Assembly: GCF_002021815.1 (NCBI RefSeq)
Contig: NZ_CP019952.1
Coordinates: forward strand, 155,001 to 219,000
DNA: 64,000 nucleotides
From: Pseudomonas parafulva
Lineage (GTDB): Bacteria > Pseudomonadota > Gammaproteobacteria > Pseudomonadales > Pseudomonadaceae
Direction: 5' to 3'
Each line of letters begins with the position of its first letter. The first letter of the stretch is position 1. The notes beneath the pieces were generated by a model. The model had not been told where the DNA came from. It ran no database searches and worked only from the letters and a program-made list of their open reading frames with translations. Made by a program: the position numbers and the translations under genes. Of the stretch, positions 20,601 to 35,600 are shown in pieces.

Positions 20601-23600
20601 CGACTGTTACAGAGGGTGGCCAAGTTACCTACACCGTAACTCTGAGCAACGCTCAAGGCTTGCCTGTTACTCAACATGGAGCACTGACTTTCACGCTGAC
20701 TGACGGGACGAAAGTCACCATTCCAGCCAATAGCGTCGCTGGCAGCACTACTATTGCCGTTGGCGATGATGTGTATATGGGTGGCCAGCCTGCTCTGGTG
20801 AACAAGCTAGAGTCGGTTTCGGGTGGAGATAACTTCGAGAAGTTGACGCTGGGCAATGAGGTTGTAACCACTACAGTAACTGACGAGCCAGGTTCGGGTA
20901 CCCCGGGCACGGGTAACCAAGGCGATTTGGTACTGGTCACTATTACCGCTGACCAGAACTCCGTAGCTGAGAACGTCAAGCCGACGTTCACTGTTCAGAT
21001 CAACAAAGCCCTGGCCAACGACTTGGTCGTGACCCTGAGCAATAACGCTCAAGTCACCATCAAAGCCGGCCAGACCGCTGTTTCCTACGAACACGCGGCG
21101 CAAGGCGACGACGTTTACAAAGACTCGGGCGAAATCAGCCTGGGCATCAAGTCGGCAGCCGATGCAGGCGGTCGTACCTTCGAGAACCTGCAACTGGGCA
21201 ATGATGCTTCGGTCAAAGTGACCGACACCATCGACGAAGTTGTGGCCAAGCTCACTGCGACTACTTCGGTCGCCGAAGGCGGCGAGATCACCTACACCGT
21301 GACGCTGACCAACAAAGACGGTCTGCCGATCAACAACCACGCTGAGCTGTACTTCCACCTGAAAGACGGCACCACCGTCGTGGTTCCTGCCAACAGCACC
21401 GTAGGTTCGGCCACTGCTACTGCGCCGGACAACGTTTATGTGGGTACGAACCCTGCCGTCGTGAACTCGATCGAATCGGTCAGCGGTGCGGATGCCTGGA
21501 AGTTCGAGCAACTGACGCTGGATAAAACCCAGGTCAGCACCGAAGTTACCGACGAGCCAGGTTCGGGTACTCCGGGCACGGGTAATCAAGGCGATCTGGT
21601 GCTGGTCACTATTACCGCTGACCAGAACTCCGTTGCTGAGAACGTCAAGCCGACGTTCACCATCCAGATCAACAAGGCCTTGGCCAACGACCTGGTCGTT
21701 ACTCTGAGCAACAATGCTCAGGTCACCATCAAAGCCGGCCAGACCGCTGTTTCCTATGAGCATGCCGCTCAAGGCGACGACGTCTACAAAGACTCGGGCG
21801 AAATCAGCCTGGGCATCAAGTCGGCAGCCGATGCAGGCGGCCGTACCTTCGAAAACCTGCAGCTGGGTAACGATGCCTCGGTCAAAGTCACCGACACCAT
21901 CGACGAAGTTGTGGCCAAGCTCACTGCGACTACTTCGGTTGCCGAAGGCGGCGAGATCACCTACACCGTGACGCTGACCAACAAAGACGGTCTGCCGATC
22001 AACAATCACGCTGAGTTGTACTTCCACCTGAAAGACGGCACCACCGTCGTGGTCCCTGCCAACAGCACCGTAGGTTCGGCCACCGCCACTGCACCGGACA
22101 ACGTTTATGTGGGCACGAACCCTGCTGTCGTGAACTCGATCGAATCGGTCAGCGGCGCGGATGCCTGGAAGTTCGAGCAACTGACGCTGGATAAAACCCA
22201 AGTCAGCACCGAAGTTACCGACGAGCCAGGTTCGGGTACTCCGGGCACGGGTAACCAAGGCGATCTGGTGCTGGTCACTATTACCGCTGACCAGAACTCC
22301 GTTGCTGAGAACGTCAAGCCGACGTTCACCATCCAGATCAACAAGGCCTTGGCCAACGACCTGGTCGTTACTCTGAGCAACAATGCTCAGGTCACCATCA
22401 AGGCTGGTCAGACTGCCGTGTCCTACGAACATGCCGCTCAAGGCGACGACGTCTACAAAGACTCGGGCGAAATCAGCCTGGGCATCAAGTCGGCAGCCGA
22501 TGCAGGCGGCCGTACCTTCGAAAACCTGCAGCTGGGTAACGATGCCTCGGTCAAAGTCACCGACACCATCGACGAAGTTGTGGCCAAGCTCACTGCGACT
22601 ACTTCGGTTGCCGAAGGCGGCGAGATCACCTACACCGTGACGCTGACCAACAAAGACGGTCTGCCGATCAACAACCACGCTGAGCTGTACTTCCACCTGA
22701 AAGACGGCACCACCGTCGTGGTTCCTGCCAACAGCACCGTAGGTTCGGCCACTGCTACTGCACCGGACAACGTTTATGTGGGCACGAACCCTGCCGTCGT
22801 GAACTCGATCGAATCGGTCAGCGGCGCGGATGCCTGGAAGTTCGAGCAACTGACGCTGGATAAAACCCAGGTCAGCACCGAAGTTACGGACGAGCCAGGT
22901 TCGGGTACTCCGGGCACGGGTAACCAAGGCGATCTGGTGCTGGTCACTATTACCGCTGACCAGAACTCCGTTGCTGAGAACGTTAAGCCGACGTTCACCA
23001 TCCAGATCAACAAGGCCTTGGCCAACGACCTGGTCGTGACCCTGAGCAATAACGCTCAAGTCACCATCAAAGCCGGCCAGACTGCTGTTTCCTACGAGCA
23101 CGCAGCGCAGGGCGACGACGTTTACAAAGACTCGGGCGAAATCAGCCTGGGCATCAAGTCGGCAGCAGACGCTGGCGGCCGCACCTTTGAAAACCTGCAG
23201 CTGGGTAACGATGCCTCGGTCAAAGTGACCGACACCATCGACGAAGTTGTAGCCAAGCTCACCGCTACCGACTCGGTCACCGAAGGCGGTCAGATCACTT
23301 ACACCGTGACCCTGACCAACAAAGATGGCCTGCCGATCGACAAACACGGCGCGCTGACCTTTACGCTGGACGACGGCAAGACCGTCATCACCATCCCAGC
23401 CAACGGCACTACCGGTTCGGTCACTGTAACCGCGCCAGACAACGACTATGTCGGTGCTAACGATCCGGTCGTGAAATCGATCGCCTCCGTCACTGGCGCA
23501 GATGTTGGCAAGTTCGAGCAACTGACGCTGGACAAGACTCCAGTCAGCACCCAAGTTACCGACGAGCCAGGCTCGGGTACTCCAGGCACGGACAACCAGG

Positions 23601-26600
23601 GCAACCAAGTTCTGGTCACCATTGCGGCGGATCAGATTTCTGTTGCTGAAAACGTCAAGCCAACGTTCACTGTTCAGATCAACAAGGCCCTGGCCAACGA
23701 CTTGGTCGTGACCCTGAGCAACAATGAAAAGGTCACCATCAAGGCCGGCGAAACCAGCGCTCAGTACACCCACGCGGCACAAGGTGACGACGTCTACAAA
23801 GACTCGGGCGAAATCAGTCTGGGTATCAAGTCGGCAGCCGACGCTGGCGGCCGCACGTTCGAAAATCTGCAGTTGGGCAACGATGCCTCGGTCAAAGTGA
23901 CTGACACCATCGACGAAGTTGTAGCCAAGCTCACCGCTACCGACTCGGTCACTGAAGGCGGTCAGATCACCTACACCGTGACCCTGACCAACAAAGACGG
24001 CCTGCCGATCGACAAGCACGGCGCGCTGACCTTCACCTTGGACGATGGCAAGACCACCATCACCATCCCGGCGAACGGCACCACTGGTTCTGTCACCGTA
24101 ACTGCCCCGAACAACGTTTACGTCGGCGCGAACGACCCAGTGGTCAAGGCTATTGCGACCGTCACCGGTGCTGATGTTGGTAAGTTCGAAAAGCTGACCT
24201 TGGACACTACTCCGGTTAGTACTGCTGTCACTGACGAGCCAGGTTCGGGTACGCCAGGCACGGGCAACCAGGGCGACCAAGTGCTGGTCACCATCACCGC
24301 TGACCAGACATCTGTTGCCGAGAACGTCAAACCAACGTTCACCGTCCAGATCAACAAGGCCCTGGCCAATGACTTGGTCGTGACCCTGAGCAACAACGCT
24401 CAAGTCACCATCAAAGCTGGTCAGACTGCTGTTTCCTACGAGCACGCAGCGCAAGGCGACGACGTCTACAAAGACTCGGGCGAAATCAGTCTGGGTATCA
24501 AGTCGGCAGCCGACGCTGGCGGCCGCACGTTCGAAAATCTGCAGTTGGGCAACGATGCCTCGGTCAAAGTGACTGACACCATCGACGAAGTTGTGGCGAA
24601 GCTCACAGCAACCGACTCGGTCACTGAAGGCGGTCAGATCACCTACACCGTGACCCTGACCAACAAAGACGGCTTGCCGATCGACAAGCACGGCGCGCTG
24701 ACCTTCACCTTGGACGATGGCAAGACCACCATCACCATCCCGGCGAACGGCACCACTGGTTCTGTCACCGTAACTGCCCCGAACAACGTTTACGTCGGCG
24801 CGAACGACCCAGTGGTCAAGGCTATTGCGACCGTCACCGGTGCTGATGTTGGTAAGTTCGAAAAGCTGACCTTGGATACTACTCCGGTTAGTACTGCTGT
24901 CACTGACGAGCCAGGTTCGGGTACGCCAGGCACGGGCAACCAGGGCGACCAAGTGCTGGTCACCATCACCGCTGACCAGACATCTGTTGCCGAGAACGTC
25001 AAACCAACGTTTACCGTGCAGATCAACAAAGCCCTGGCTAACGACCTGGTCGTGACCCTGAGCAACAACGCTCAAGTCACCATCAAAGCCGGCCAGACCG
25101 CTGTTTCCTACGAGCACGCGGCGCAAGGCGACGACGTTTATAAAGACTCCGGCGAAATCAGCTTGGGCATCAAGTCGGCAGCCGACGCTGGCGGTCGCAC
25201 CTTCGAAAATCTGCAGTTGGGCAATGATGCCTCGGTCAAAGTGACCGATACCATCGACGAAGTCGTAGCCAAGCTGACTGCTACTGACTCGGTTACCGAA
25301 GGTGGTCAGATCACCTACACCGTGACCCTGACCAACAAAGACGGCCTGCCGATCGACAAGCACGGCGCGCTGACCTTCACCTTGGACGATGGCAAGACCA
25401 CCATCACCATCCCGGCGAACGGCACCACTGGTTCTGTCACCGTAACTGCCCCGAACAACGTTTACGTCGGCGCGAACGACCCAGTGGTCAAGGCTATTGC
25501 GACCGTCACCGGTGCTGATGTTGGTAAGTTCGAAAAGCTGACCTTGGACACTACTCCGGTTAGCACTGCTGTCACTGACGAGCCAGGTTCGGGTACGCCA
25601 GGTACCAGTAACGAAGGTGATTTGGTCCAGGTGACAATCACTGCCGACCAAACTTCCGTAGCCGAGAACGTCAAACCGACGTTCACCGTCCAGATCAACA
25701 AGGCCCTGGCCAACGACCTGGTCGTGACCCTGAGCAACAACGCTCAAGTCACCATCAAGGCTGGTCAGACTGCTGTTTCCTACGAGCACGCAGCGCAAGG
25801 CGACGACGTCTACAAAGACTCCGGCGAAATCAGTCTGGGTATCAAGTCAGCAGCCGACGCTGGCGGTCGCACCTTCGAAAATCTGCAGTTGGGCAACGAG
25901 GCCTCGGTGAAAGTCACCGATACCATCGACGAAGTTGTAGCCAAGCTCACAGCAACCGACTCGGTCACTGAAGGTGGTCAGATCACCTACACCGTGACCC
26001 TGACCAACAAAGATGGCCTGCCAATCGACAAACACGGCGCGCTGACCTTCACGCTGGACGATGGCAAGACCGTCATCACCATCCCAGCCAATGGCACAAC
26101 CGGTTCGGTCACTGTGACCGCCCCTGACAACGACTACGTCGGTGCCAACGATCCGGTCGTTAAATCGATCGCCTCCGTTGCCGGCGCTGATGTTGGCAAG
26201 TTCGAGCAACTGACGCTGGACAAGACGCCAGTCAGCACTCAAGTTATCGACGAGCCAGGTTCGGGCACTCCGGGCACTGACAATCAGGGCGACCAAGTTC
26301 TGGTCACCATCACTGCCGACCAGACTTCTGTTGCTGAAAACGTTAAGCCGACGTTCACCGTTCAGATCAACAAAGCCCTGGCTAACGACCTGGTCGTGAC
26401 CCTGAGCAACAACGCTCAAGTCACCATCAAGGCTGGTCAGACTGCTGTGTCGTACGAGCATGCCGCCCAAGGTGACGACGTCTACAAAGACTCCGGCGAA
26501 ATCAGCCTGGGCATCAAGTCGGCAGCAGACGCTGGCGGCCGTACCTTCGAAAACCTGCAGCTGGGCAACGATGCCTCGGTCAAAGTGACTGACACCATCG

Positions 26601-29600
26601 ACGAAGTTGTAGCCAAGCTCACCGCTACCGACTCGGTCACTGAAGGCGGTCAGATCACTTACACCGTGACCCTGACCAACAAAGATGGCTTGCCGATCGA
26701 CAAACACGGCGCGCTGACCTTCACCCTGGACGATGGCAAAACTGTCATCACCATCCCAGCCAACGGGACAACCGGTTCGGTTACCGTCACAGCGCCTGAC
26801 AACGTCTATGTCGGTGCAAATGACCCGGTCGTCAAATCGATAGCCTCCGTTGTCGGCGCAGATGTTGGCAAGTTCGAGCAGCTGACGCTCGACAAGACTC
26901 CGGTCACCACCCAGGTTACCGACGAGCCAGGCTCGGGAGTCCCTGGCACTGGCAACCAGGGCGACCTGGTCCACGTGACCATCACGGCCGACCAGACCTC
27001 TGTCGCCGAGAACGTCAAGCCGACGTTCACTGTGCACGTGAATACCGCACTGGCCAATGATCTGGTCGTGACCCTGAGCAACAACGAGAAGGTCACTATC
27101 AAGGCCGGCGAAACCAGCGTTCAGTACACCCACGCAGCACAAGGTGACGACGTTTACAAAGACTCGGGCGAAATCAGTCTGGGTATCAAGTCGGCAGCCG
27201 ACGCTGGCGGTCGCACGTTCGAGAACCTGCAGCTGGGCAACGATGCCTCGGTGAAAGTCACCGACACCATCGACGAAGTTGTAGCCAAGCTCACCGCTAC
27301 CGACTCGGTCACTGAAGGCGGTCAGATCACTTACACCGTGACCCTGACCAACAAAGACGGCCTGCCAATCGATAAACACGGCGCGCTGACCTTCACGCTG
27401 GACGACGGCAAGACCGTCATCACCATCCCGGCGAACAGCACTACCGGTTCGGTCACTGTGACCGCCCCTGACAACGACTACGTCGGTGCCAACGATCCGG
27501 TCGTTAAATCGATCGCCTCCGTTGCCGGCGCTGATGTTGGCAAGTTCGAGCAACTGACGCTGGACAAGACGCCAGTCAGCACTCAAGTTATCGACGAGCC
27601 AGGTTCGGGCACTCCGGGCACTGACAATCAGGGCGACCAAGTTCTGGTCACCATCACTGCCGACCAGACTTCTGTCGCCGAGAACGTCAAACCGACGTTC
27701 ACCGTCCAGATCAACAAAGCCCTGGCCAACGACCTGGTCGTGACCCTGAGCAACAACGCTCAGGTCACCATCAAAGCCGGCCAGACTGCCGTGTCCTACG
27801 AGCACGCAGCGCAGGGCGACGACGTTTACAAAGACGCGGGCGAAATCAGCCTGGGTATCAAGTCGGCAGCAGACGCTGGCGGTCGCACCTTCGAAAATCT
27901 GCAGCTGGGCGGCGAGGCCTCGGTGAAAGTCACCGATACCATCGACGAAGTCGTGGCCAAGCTGACTGCTACTGACTCGGTTACCGAAGGTGGCCAGATC
28001 ACTTACACCGTGACTCTGACCAACAAAGATGGCCTGCCAATCGACAAGCACGGCGCGCTGACCTTCACCCTGGACGATGGCAAAACTGTCATCACCATCC
28101 CAGCCAACGGGACAACCGGTTCGGTTACCGTCACAGCGCCTGACAACGTCTATGTCGGTGCAAATGACCCGGTCGTCAAATCGATAGCCTCCGTTGCCGG
28201 CGCAGATGTTGGCAAGTTCGAGCAGCTGACGCTCGACAAGACTCCGGTCACCACCCAGGTTACCGACGAGCCAGGCTCGGGAGTCCCTGGCACTGGCAAC
28301 CAGGGCGACCTGGTCCACGTGACCATCACGGCCGACCAGACCTCTGTCGCCGAGAACGTCAAGCCGACGTTCACTGTGCACGTGAATACCGCACTGGCCA
28401 ATGATCTGGTCGTGACCCTGAGCAACAACGAGAAGGTCACCATCAAGGCCGGCGAAACCAGCGCCCAGTACACCCACGCAGCACAAGGTGACGACGTTTA
28501 CAAAGACTCGGGCGAAATCAGCCTGGGCATCAAGTCGGCAGCCGACGTAGGCGGCCGTACCTTCGAGAACCTGCAGCTGGGTAATGATGCTTCGGTCAAA
28601 GTGACCGACACCATCGATGAAGTCGTGGCCAAGTTGACTGCGACCACTTCGGTTGCCGAAGGTGGCGAGATAACCTACACCGTGACGCTGACCAACAAAG
28701 ACGGTCTGCCGATCAACAACCACGCTGAGTTGTACTTCCATCTCAAAGACGGCACCACCGTCGTGGTTCCTGCCAACAGCACCGTAGGTTCGGCCACTGC
28801 TACTGCGCCGGACAACGTTTATGTGGGCACGAACCCTGCTGTCGTGAACTCGATCGAATCGGTCAGCGGTGCGGATGCCTGGAAGTTCGAGCAACTGACG
28901 CTGGATAAAACCCAAGTCAGCACCGAAGTTACCGACGAGCCAGGTTCGGGTACTCCGGGCACGGGTAACCAAGGCGATTTGGTGTTGGTCACCGTTACGG
29001 CTGACCAGACCTCCGTTGCCGAGAACGTCAAACCGACGTTCACTGTTCAGATCAACAAGGCCTTGGCCAACGACTTGGTCGTTACTCTGAGCAACAACGC
29101 CCAAGTCACTATCAAGGCCGGTCAGACTGCCGTGTCCTACGAGCACGCAGCGCAGGGCGACGACGTTTACAAAGACTCGGGCGAAATCAGTCTGGGTATC
29201 AAGTCGGCAGCCGACGCTGGCGGTCGCACGTTCGAGAACCTGCAGCTGGGCAGCGAGGCCTCGGTGAAAGTCACCGACACCATCGACGAAGTTGTAGCCA
29301 AGCTCACCGCTACCGACTCGGTCACTGAAGGCGGTCAGATCACTTACACCGTGACCCTGACCAACATAGACGGCTTGCCGATCGACAAACACGGCGCGCT
29401 GACCTTCACGCTGGACGATGGCAAGACCGTCATCACCATCCCAGCCAATGGCACAACCGGTTCGGTCACTGTGACCGCGCCAGACAACGACTACGTCGGT
29501 GCCAACGATCCGGTTGTGAAATCGATCGCCTCCGTTGTCGGCGCAGATGTTGGCAAGTTCGAGCAACTGACGCTGGACAAGACTCCAGTCACCACCCAGG

Positions 29601-32600
29601 TTACCGACGAGCCAGGCTCGGGTACTCCGGGCTCGGGCAACCAGGGCGACCAAGTGCTGGTCACCATCACCGCTGACCAGACATCTGTTGCCGAGAACGT
29701 TAAGCCAACGTTCACCGTTCAGATCAACAAAGCCCTGGCCAACGACCTGGTCGTGACCCTGAGCAATAACGCTCAAGTCACCATCAAAGCCGGCCAGACT
29801 GCTGTTTCCTATGAGCACGCCGCTCAAGGCGACGACGTCTACAAAGACTCCGGCGAAATCAGTCTGGGTATCAAGTCGGCAGCCGACGCTGGCGGTCGCA
29901 CGTTCGAAAACCTGCAGCTGGGCGGCGAGGCCTCGGTGAAAGTCACCGATACCATCGACGAAGTTGTGGCGAAGCTCACAGCAACCGACTCGGTCACTGA
30001 AGGCGGTCAGATCACTTATACCGTGACCCTGACCAACAAAAATGGCCTGCCAATCGATAAACACGGCGCGCTGACCTTCACGCTGGACGATGGCAAGACC
30101 GTCATCACCATCCCAGCCAACGGCACTACCGGTTCGGTCACTGTGACCGCGCCTGACAACGTCTATGTTGGCGCGAATGATCCGGTCGTCAAATCGATCG
30201 CAACTGTTACTGGCGCAGACGTCGGCAAGTTCGAGCAACTAACGCTCGATAAAACACCTGTCAGCACCCAGGTTACCGACGAGCCAGGCTCGGGTACTCC
30301 AGGGACTGGCAACCAAGGCGATCTGGTCCACGTGACCATCACCGCCGACCAGACCTCGGTCGCCGAGAACGTCAAGCCGACCTTCACCGTGCACGTGAAC
30401 ACGGCCCTGGCTAACGACCTGGTCGTGACCTTGAGCAACAACGAGAAGGTCACCATCAAGGCCGGCGAAACCAGCGCCCAGTACACCCACGCAGCACAAG
30501 GTGACGACGTTTACAAAGACTCGGGCGAAATCAGCCTGGGCATCAAGTCGGCAGCCGACGTAGGCGGCCGTACCTTCGAGAACCTGCAGCTGGGTAATGA
30601 TGCTTCGGTCAAAGTGACCGACACCATCGATGAAGTCGTGGCCAAGTTGACTGCGACCACTTCGGTTGCCGAAGGTGGCGAGATAACCTACACCGTGACG
30701 CTGACCAACAAAGACGGTCTGCCGATCAACAACCACGCTGAGTTGTACTTCCACCTGAAAGACGGCACCACCGTCGTGGTCCCTGCCAACAGCACCGTAG
30801 GTTCGGCCACCGCTACTGCGCCGGACAACGTTTATGTGGGCACGAACCCTGCCGTCGTGAACTCGATCGAATCGGTCAGCGGTGCGGATGCCTGGAAGTT
30901 CGAGCAACTGACGCTGGATAAAACCCAAGTCAGCACCGAAGTTACCGACGAGCCAGGTTCGGGTACTCCGGGCACGGGTAACCAAGGCGATTTGGTGTTG
31001 GTCACCGTTACGGCTGACCAGACCTCCGTTGCCGAGAACGTCAAACCGACGTTCACTGTTCAGATCAACAAGGCCTTGGCCAACGACTTGGTCGTTACTC
31101 TGAGCAACAACGCCCAAGTCACTATCAAGGCCGGTCAGACTGCCGTGTCCTACGAGCACGCAGCGCAGGGCGACGACGTTTACAAAGACTCGGGCGAAAT
31201 CAGTCTGGGTATCAAGTCGGCAGCCGACGCTGGCGGTCGCACGTTCGAGAATCTGCAGCTGGGCGGCGAGGCCTCGGTCAAAGTCACCGATACCATCGAC
31301 GAAGTCGTAGCCAAGCTGACTGCTACTGACTCGGTTACCGAAGGCGGTCAGATCACCTATACCGTGACCCTGACCAACAAGGATGGCCTGCCGATCGACA
31401 AGCATGGCGCGCTGACCTTCACCTTGGACGATGGCAAGACCACCATCACCATCCCGGCGAACGGCACTACCGGTTCGGTCACTGTAACCGCGCCAGACAA
31501 CGACTATGTCGGTGCTAACGATCCGGTCGTGAAATCGATCGCAACCGTCACTGGCGCAGATGTTGGCAAGTTCGAGCAACTGACGCTGGACAAGACGCCA
31601 GTCAGCACCCAAGTTACCGACGAGCCAGGCTCGGGTACTCCGGGCACGGGCAACCAGGGCAACCAAGTTCTGGTCACCATCACTGCCGACCAAACTTCTG
31701 TTGCCGAGAACGTCAAACCAACGTTCACCGTGCAGATCAACAAAGCCCTGGCCAACGACCTGGTCGTGACCCTGAGCAACAACGCTCAAGTCACTATCAA
31801 GGCCGGCCAGACTGCTGTTTCCTACGAGCACGCAGCACAGGGCGACGACGTCTACAAAGACTCCGGCGAAATCAGCCTGGGCATCAAGTCGGCAGCAGAC
31901 GCTGGCGGCCGTACCTTCGAAAACCTGCAGCTGGGTAACGATGCCTCGGTCAAAGTCACCGACACCATCGACGAAGTTGTAGCCAAGCTCACCGCCACCG
32001 ATTCCGTAACCGAAGGCGGTCAGATCACCTACACCGTGACCCTGACCAACAAAGACGGATTGCCGATCAACAATCACGCTGAGTTGTACTTCCACCTGAA
32101 AGACGGCACCACCGTCGTGGTTCCTGCCAACAGCACCGTAGGTTCGGCCACCGCCACTGCACCGGACAACGTTTATGTGGGCACGAACCCTGCTGTCGTG
32201 AACTCGATCGAATCGGTCAGCGGCGCGGATGCCTGGAAGTTCGAGCAACTGACGCTGGATAAAACCCAAGTCAGCACCGAAGTTACCGACGAGCCAGGTT
32301 CGGGTACTCCGGGCACGGGTAACCAAGGCGATTTGGTGTTGGTCACCGTTACGGCTGACCAGACCTCCGTTGCCGAGAACGTCAAACCGACGTTCACTGT
32401 TCAGATCAACAAGGCCTTGGCCAACGACTTGGTCGTTACTCTGAGCAACAACGCTCAAGTCACCATCAAAGCCGGCCAGACTGCTGTTTCCTACGAGCAC
32501 GCAGCGCAGGGCGACGACGTTTACAAAGACTCGGGCGAAATCAGCCTGGGCATCAAGTCGGCAGCCGACGCTGGCGGCCGTACCTTCGAGAACCTGCAGC

Positions 32601-35600
32601 TGGGTAACGATGCCTCGGTCAAAGTGACTGACACCATCGACGAAGTTGTAGCCAAGCTCACTGCAACCGACTCGGTCACTGAAGGCGGTCAGATCACTTA
32701 CACCGTGACCCTGACCAACAAAGACGGCTTGCCAATCGACAAACATGGCGCGCTGACCTTCACGCTGGACGATGGCAAGACCGTCATCACCATCCCAGCC
32801 AATGGCACAACCGGTTCGGTCACTGTGACCGCGCCAGACAACGACTATGTCGGTGCTAACGATCCGGTCGTTAAATCGATCGCCAGTGTTGCTGGTGCGG
32901 ACGTTGGTAAGTTTGAGCAACTAACGCTCGATAAGACGCCGGTCAGCACCCAGGTTACCGACGAGCCAGGCTCGGGTACTCCAGGCACGGGCAACCAGGG
33001 CGACCAAGTTCTGGTCACCATTACGGCCGACCAGACCACTGTTGCTGAAAACGTTAAGCCAACGTTCACCGTTCAGATCAACAAAGCCCTGGCTAACGAC
33101 CTGGTCGTGACCCTGAGCAACAACGCTCAAGTCACCATCAAGGCTGGTCAGACTGCTGTGTCGTACGAGCATGCCGCCCAAGGTGACGACGTCTACAAAG
33201 ACTCCGGCGAAATCAGCCTGGGCATCAAGTCGGCAGCAGACGCTGGCGGCCGTACCTTCGAAAACCTGCAGCTGGGCAACGATGCCTCGGTCAAAGTGAC
33301 TGACACCATCGACGAAGTTGTAGCCAAGCTCACCGCTACCGACTCGGTCACTGAAGGCGGTCAGATCACTTACACCGTGACCCTGACCAACAAAGATGGC
33401 TTGCCGATCGACAAACACGGCGCGCTGACCTTCACCCTGGACGATGGCAAAACTGTCATCACCATCCCAGCCAACGGGACAACCGGTTCGGTTACCGTCA
33501 CAGCGCCTGACAACGTCTATGTCGGTGCAAATGACCCGGTCGTCAAATCGATCGCCTCCGTTGCCGGCGCAGATGTTGGCAAGTTCGAGCAGCTGACGCT
33601 CGACAAGACTCCGGTCACCACCCAGGTTACCGACGAGCCAGGCTCGGGAGTCCCTGGCACTGGCAACCAGGGCGACCTGGTCCACGTGACCATCACGGCC
33701 GACCAGACCTCTGTCGCCGAGAACGTCAAGCCGACGTTCACTGTGCACGTGAATACCGCACTGGCCAATGATCTGGTCGTGACCCTGAGCAACAACGAGA
33801 AGGTCACTATCAAGGCCGGCGAAACCAGCGTTCAGTACACCCACGCAGCGCAGGGCGACGACGTTTATAAAGACTCGGGCGAAATTAGCCTGGGCATCAA
33901 GTCGGCAGCCGACGCGGGTGGTCGCACCTTCGAGAACTTGCAACTGGGTAACGAGGCGTCGGTCAAAGTCACCGACACCATCGACGAAGTAGTCGCGAAA
34001 CTGACTGCGACCGACTCCGTGGCCGAAGGCGGTCAGATCACCTACACCGTGACCCTGACCAACAAGGACGGCCTGCCAATCGACAAGCACGGCGCGCTGA
34101 CCTTCACCCTGGACGATGGCAAAACCACCATCACCATCCCGGCCAATGGTACGACCGGCTCGGTAACCGTCATCGCACCTGACAACGTCTACATCGGCGC
34201 CAACGACCCGGTCGTCAAGTCGATCGCGGCGGTCAGCGGTCCGGATGTCTGGAAATTCGAGCAGCTGACCTTGGACAAGACCCCGGTCAGCACCGCAGTC
34301 ACCGACGAGCCAGGCTCGGGTATGCCAGGCAATGACAACCAGGGTGATCTGGTTCTGGTTAACATCGTGGCCAATCAGGTCTCGGTCAACGAGGCCACGC
34401 CACCCCTGTTCACCCTGACCCTGAACCGCGTGCTGGACAAGGATCTCACCGTCACCCTGAGCAACAACGCCACTGTTGTGTTCAAGGCCGGCGAGACCAG
34501 CAAGTCCTATGTCGCACCTGCCCAGGGTGATGACGTCTTCAAGGACGAAGGCAAGATCCAGATCGGCATCGTCAAGGCCGAAGTGCCGAATGCTACCTTC
34601 GAGAACCTGGTGCTAGGCGCACCTGCATCGGTCGATGTCACCGACACCATCAGCAAAGTCACGGCTGTGCTGGCTGTGGATAACACCTCGGTCGTCGAAG
34701 GCGGGAAGATCACCTACACCGTGACCTTGATCAGCGAAGACAGCGACCTGCCGGTGACTGGCCACGGCGGCGTGACCGTTACCTTGACCGGTGGCACCCA
34801 GGTATTCATCGCCGCTGGCTCTGCCACGGGTACCGTCACCATCAATGCGCCAGATGACGTGTACGTGGGCGGCCAGCCTGCGGTCACCAAGTCGATTACC
34901 GACATCACGGTCGCAGGCGCCAAGCAATTCGAAAACCTGGTGGCGGACAAGTCGCCGGTCACTACCACCGTGCACGACGAACCTGCCGGCCAGGGCGACC
35001 TGGTGCAGGTCAATATCGTCGCCAACCAAGTGTCGGTGAACGAAGCCACGGCACCGACCTTCACCCTGAGCCTGAACCGTGCACTGGACAAGGACCTGAC
35101 CGTCACCCTGAGCAACAACGCTACCGTTGTGTTCAAGGCTGGCGAGATGACCAAGACCTACACCGCCGCTGCGCAGGGCGATGACGTGTTCAAGGACGAA
35201 GGCAAGATCGAGGTCGGCATCGTCAAGGCAGAGGTGCCGAACGCCACCTTCGAGAACCTGGTCATTGGCGGCCCGGCTTCGGTCAACGTTACCGACACGA
35301 TCAGCAAGGTTACTGCGGTACTGGCTGTGGATAACACCACCGTGACCGAAGGCGGCAAGATCACCTACACCGTGACCTTGGTCAGCGAAGACAACAACCT
35401 GCCAGTGACCGGCCATGGTGGCGTGACCGTCACCCTGACCGGTGGCACGCAGGTGTTCATCGCCGCCGGGTCTGCCAGCGGTACCGTCAGCATCAACGCA
35501 CCGGATGACGTATACGTCGGCGGCCAGCCTGCAATCACCAAGGCCATCACGGATATCAGTGTGGCCGGTGACAAGCAGTTCGAGAACCTGGTGGCCAACA

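Noticed and set aside
20807..34090. Very long open frames on the minus strand opposite lapA (893 to 1,663 codons), plus many 70-150-codon frames
   Set aside because: They repeat with the lapA units, have compositions typical of antisense reading (rich in G, D, V, R, H), lack ribosome-binding sites and exist because the plus-strand codon usage leaves no stops in that frame. The plus strand encodes a recognisable adhesin throughout.
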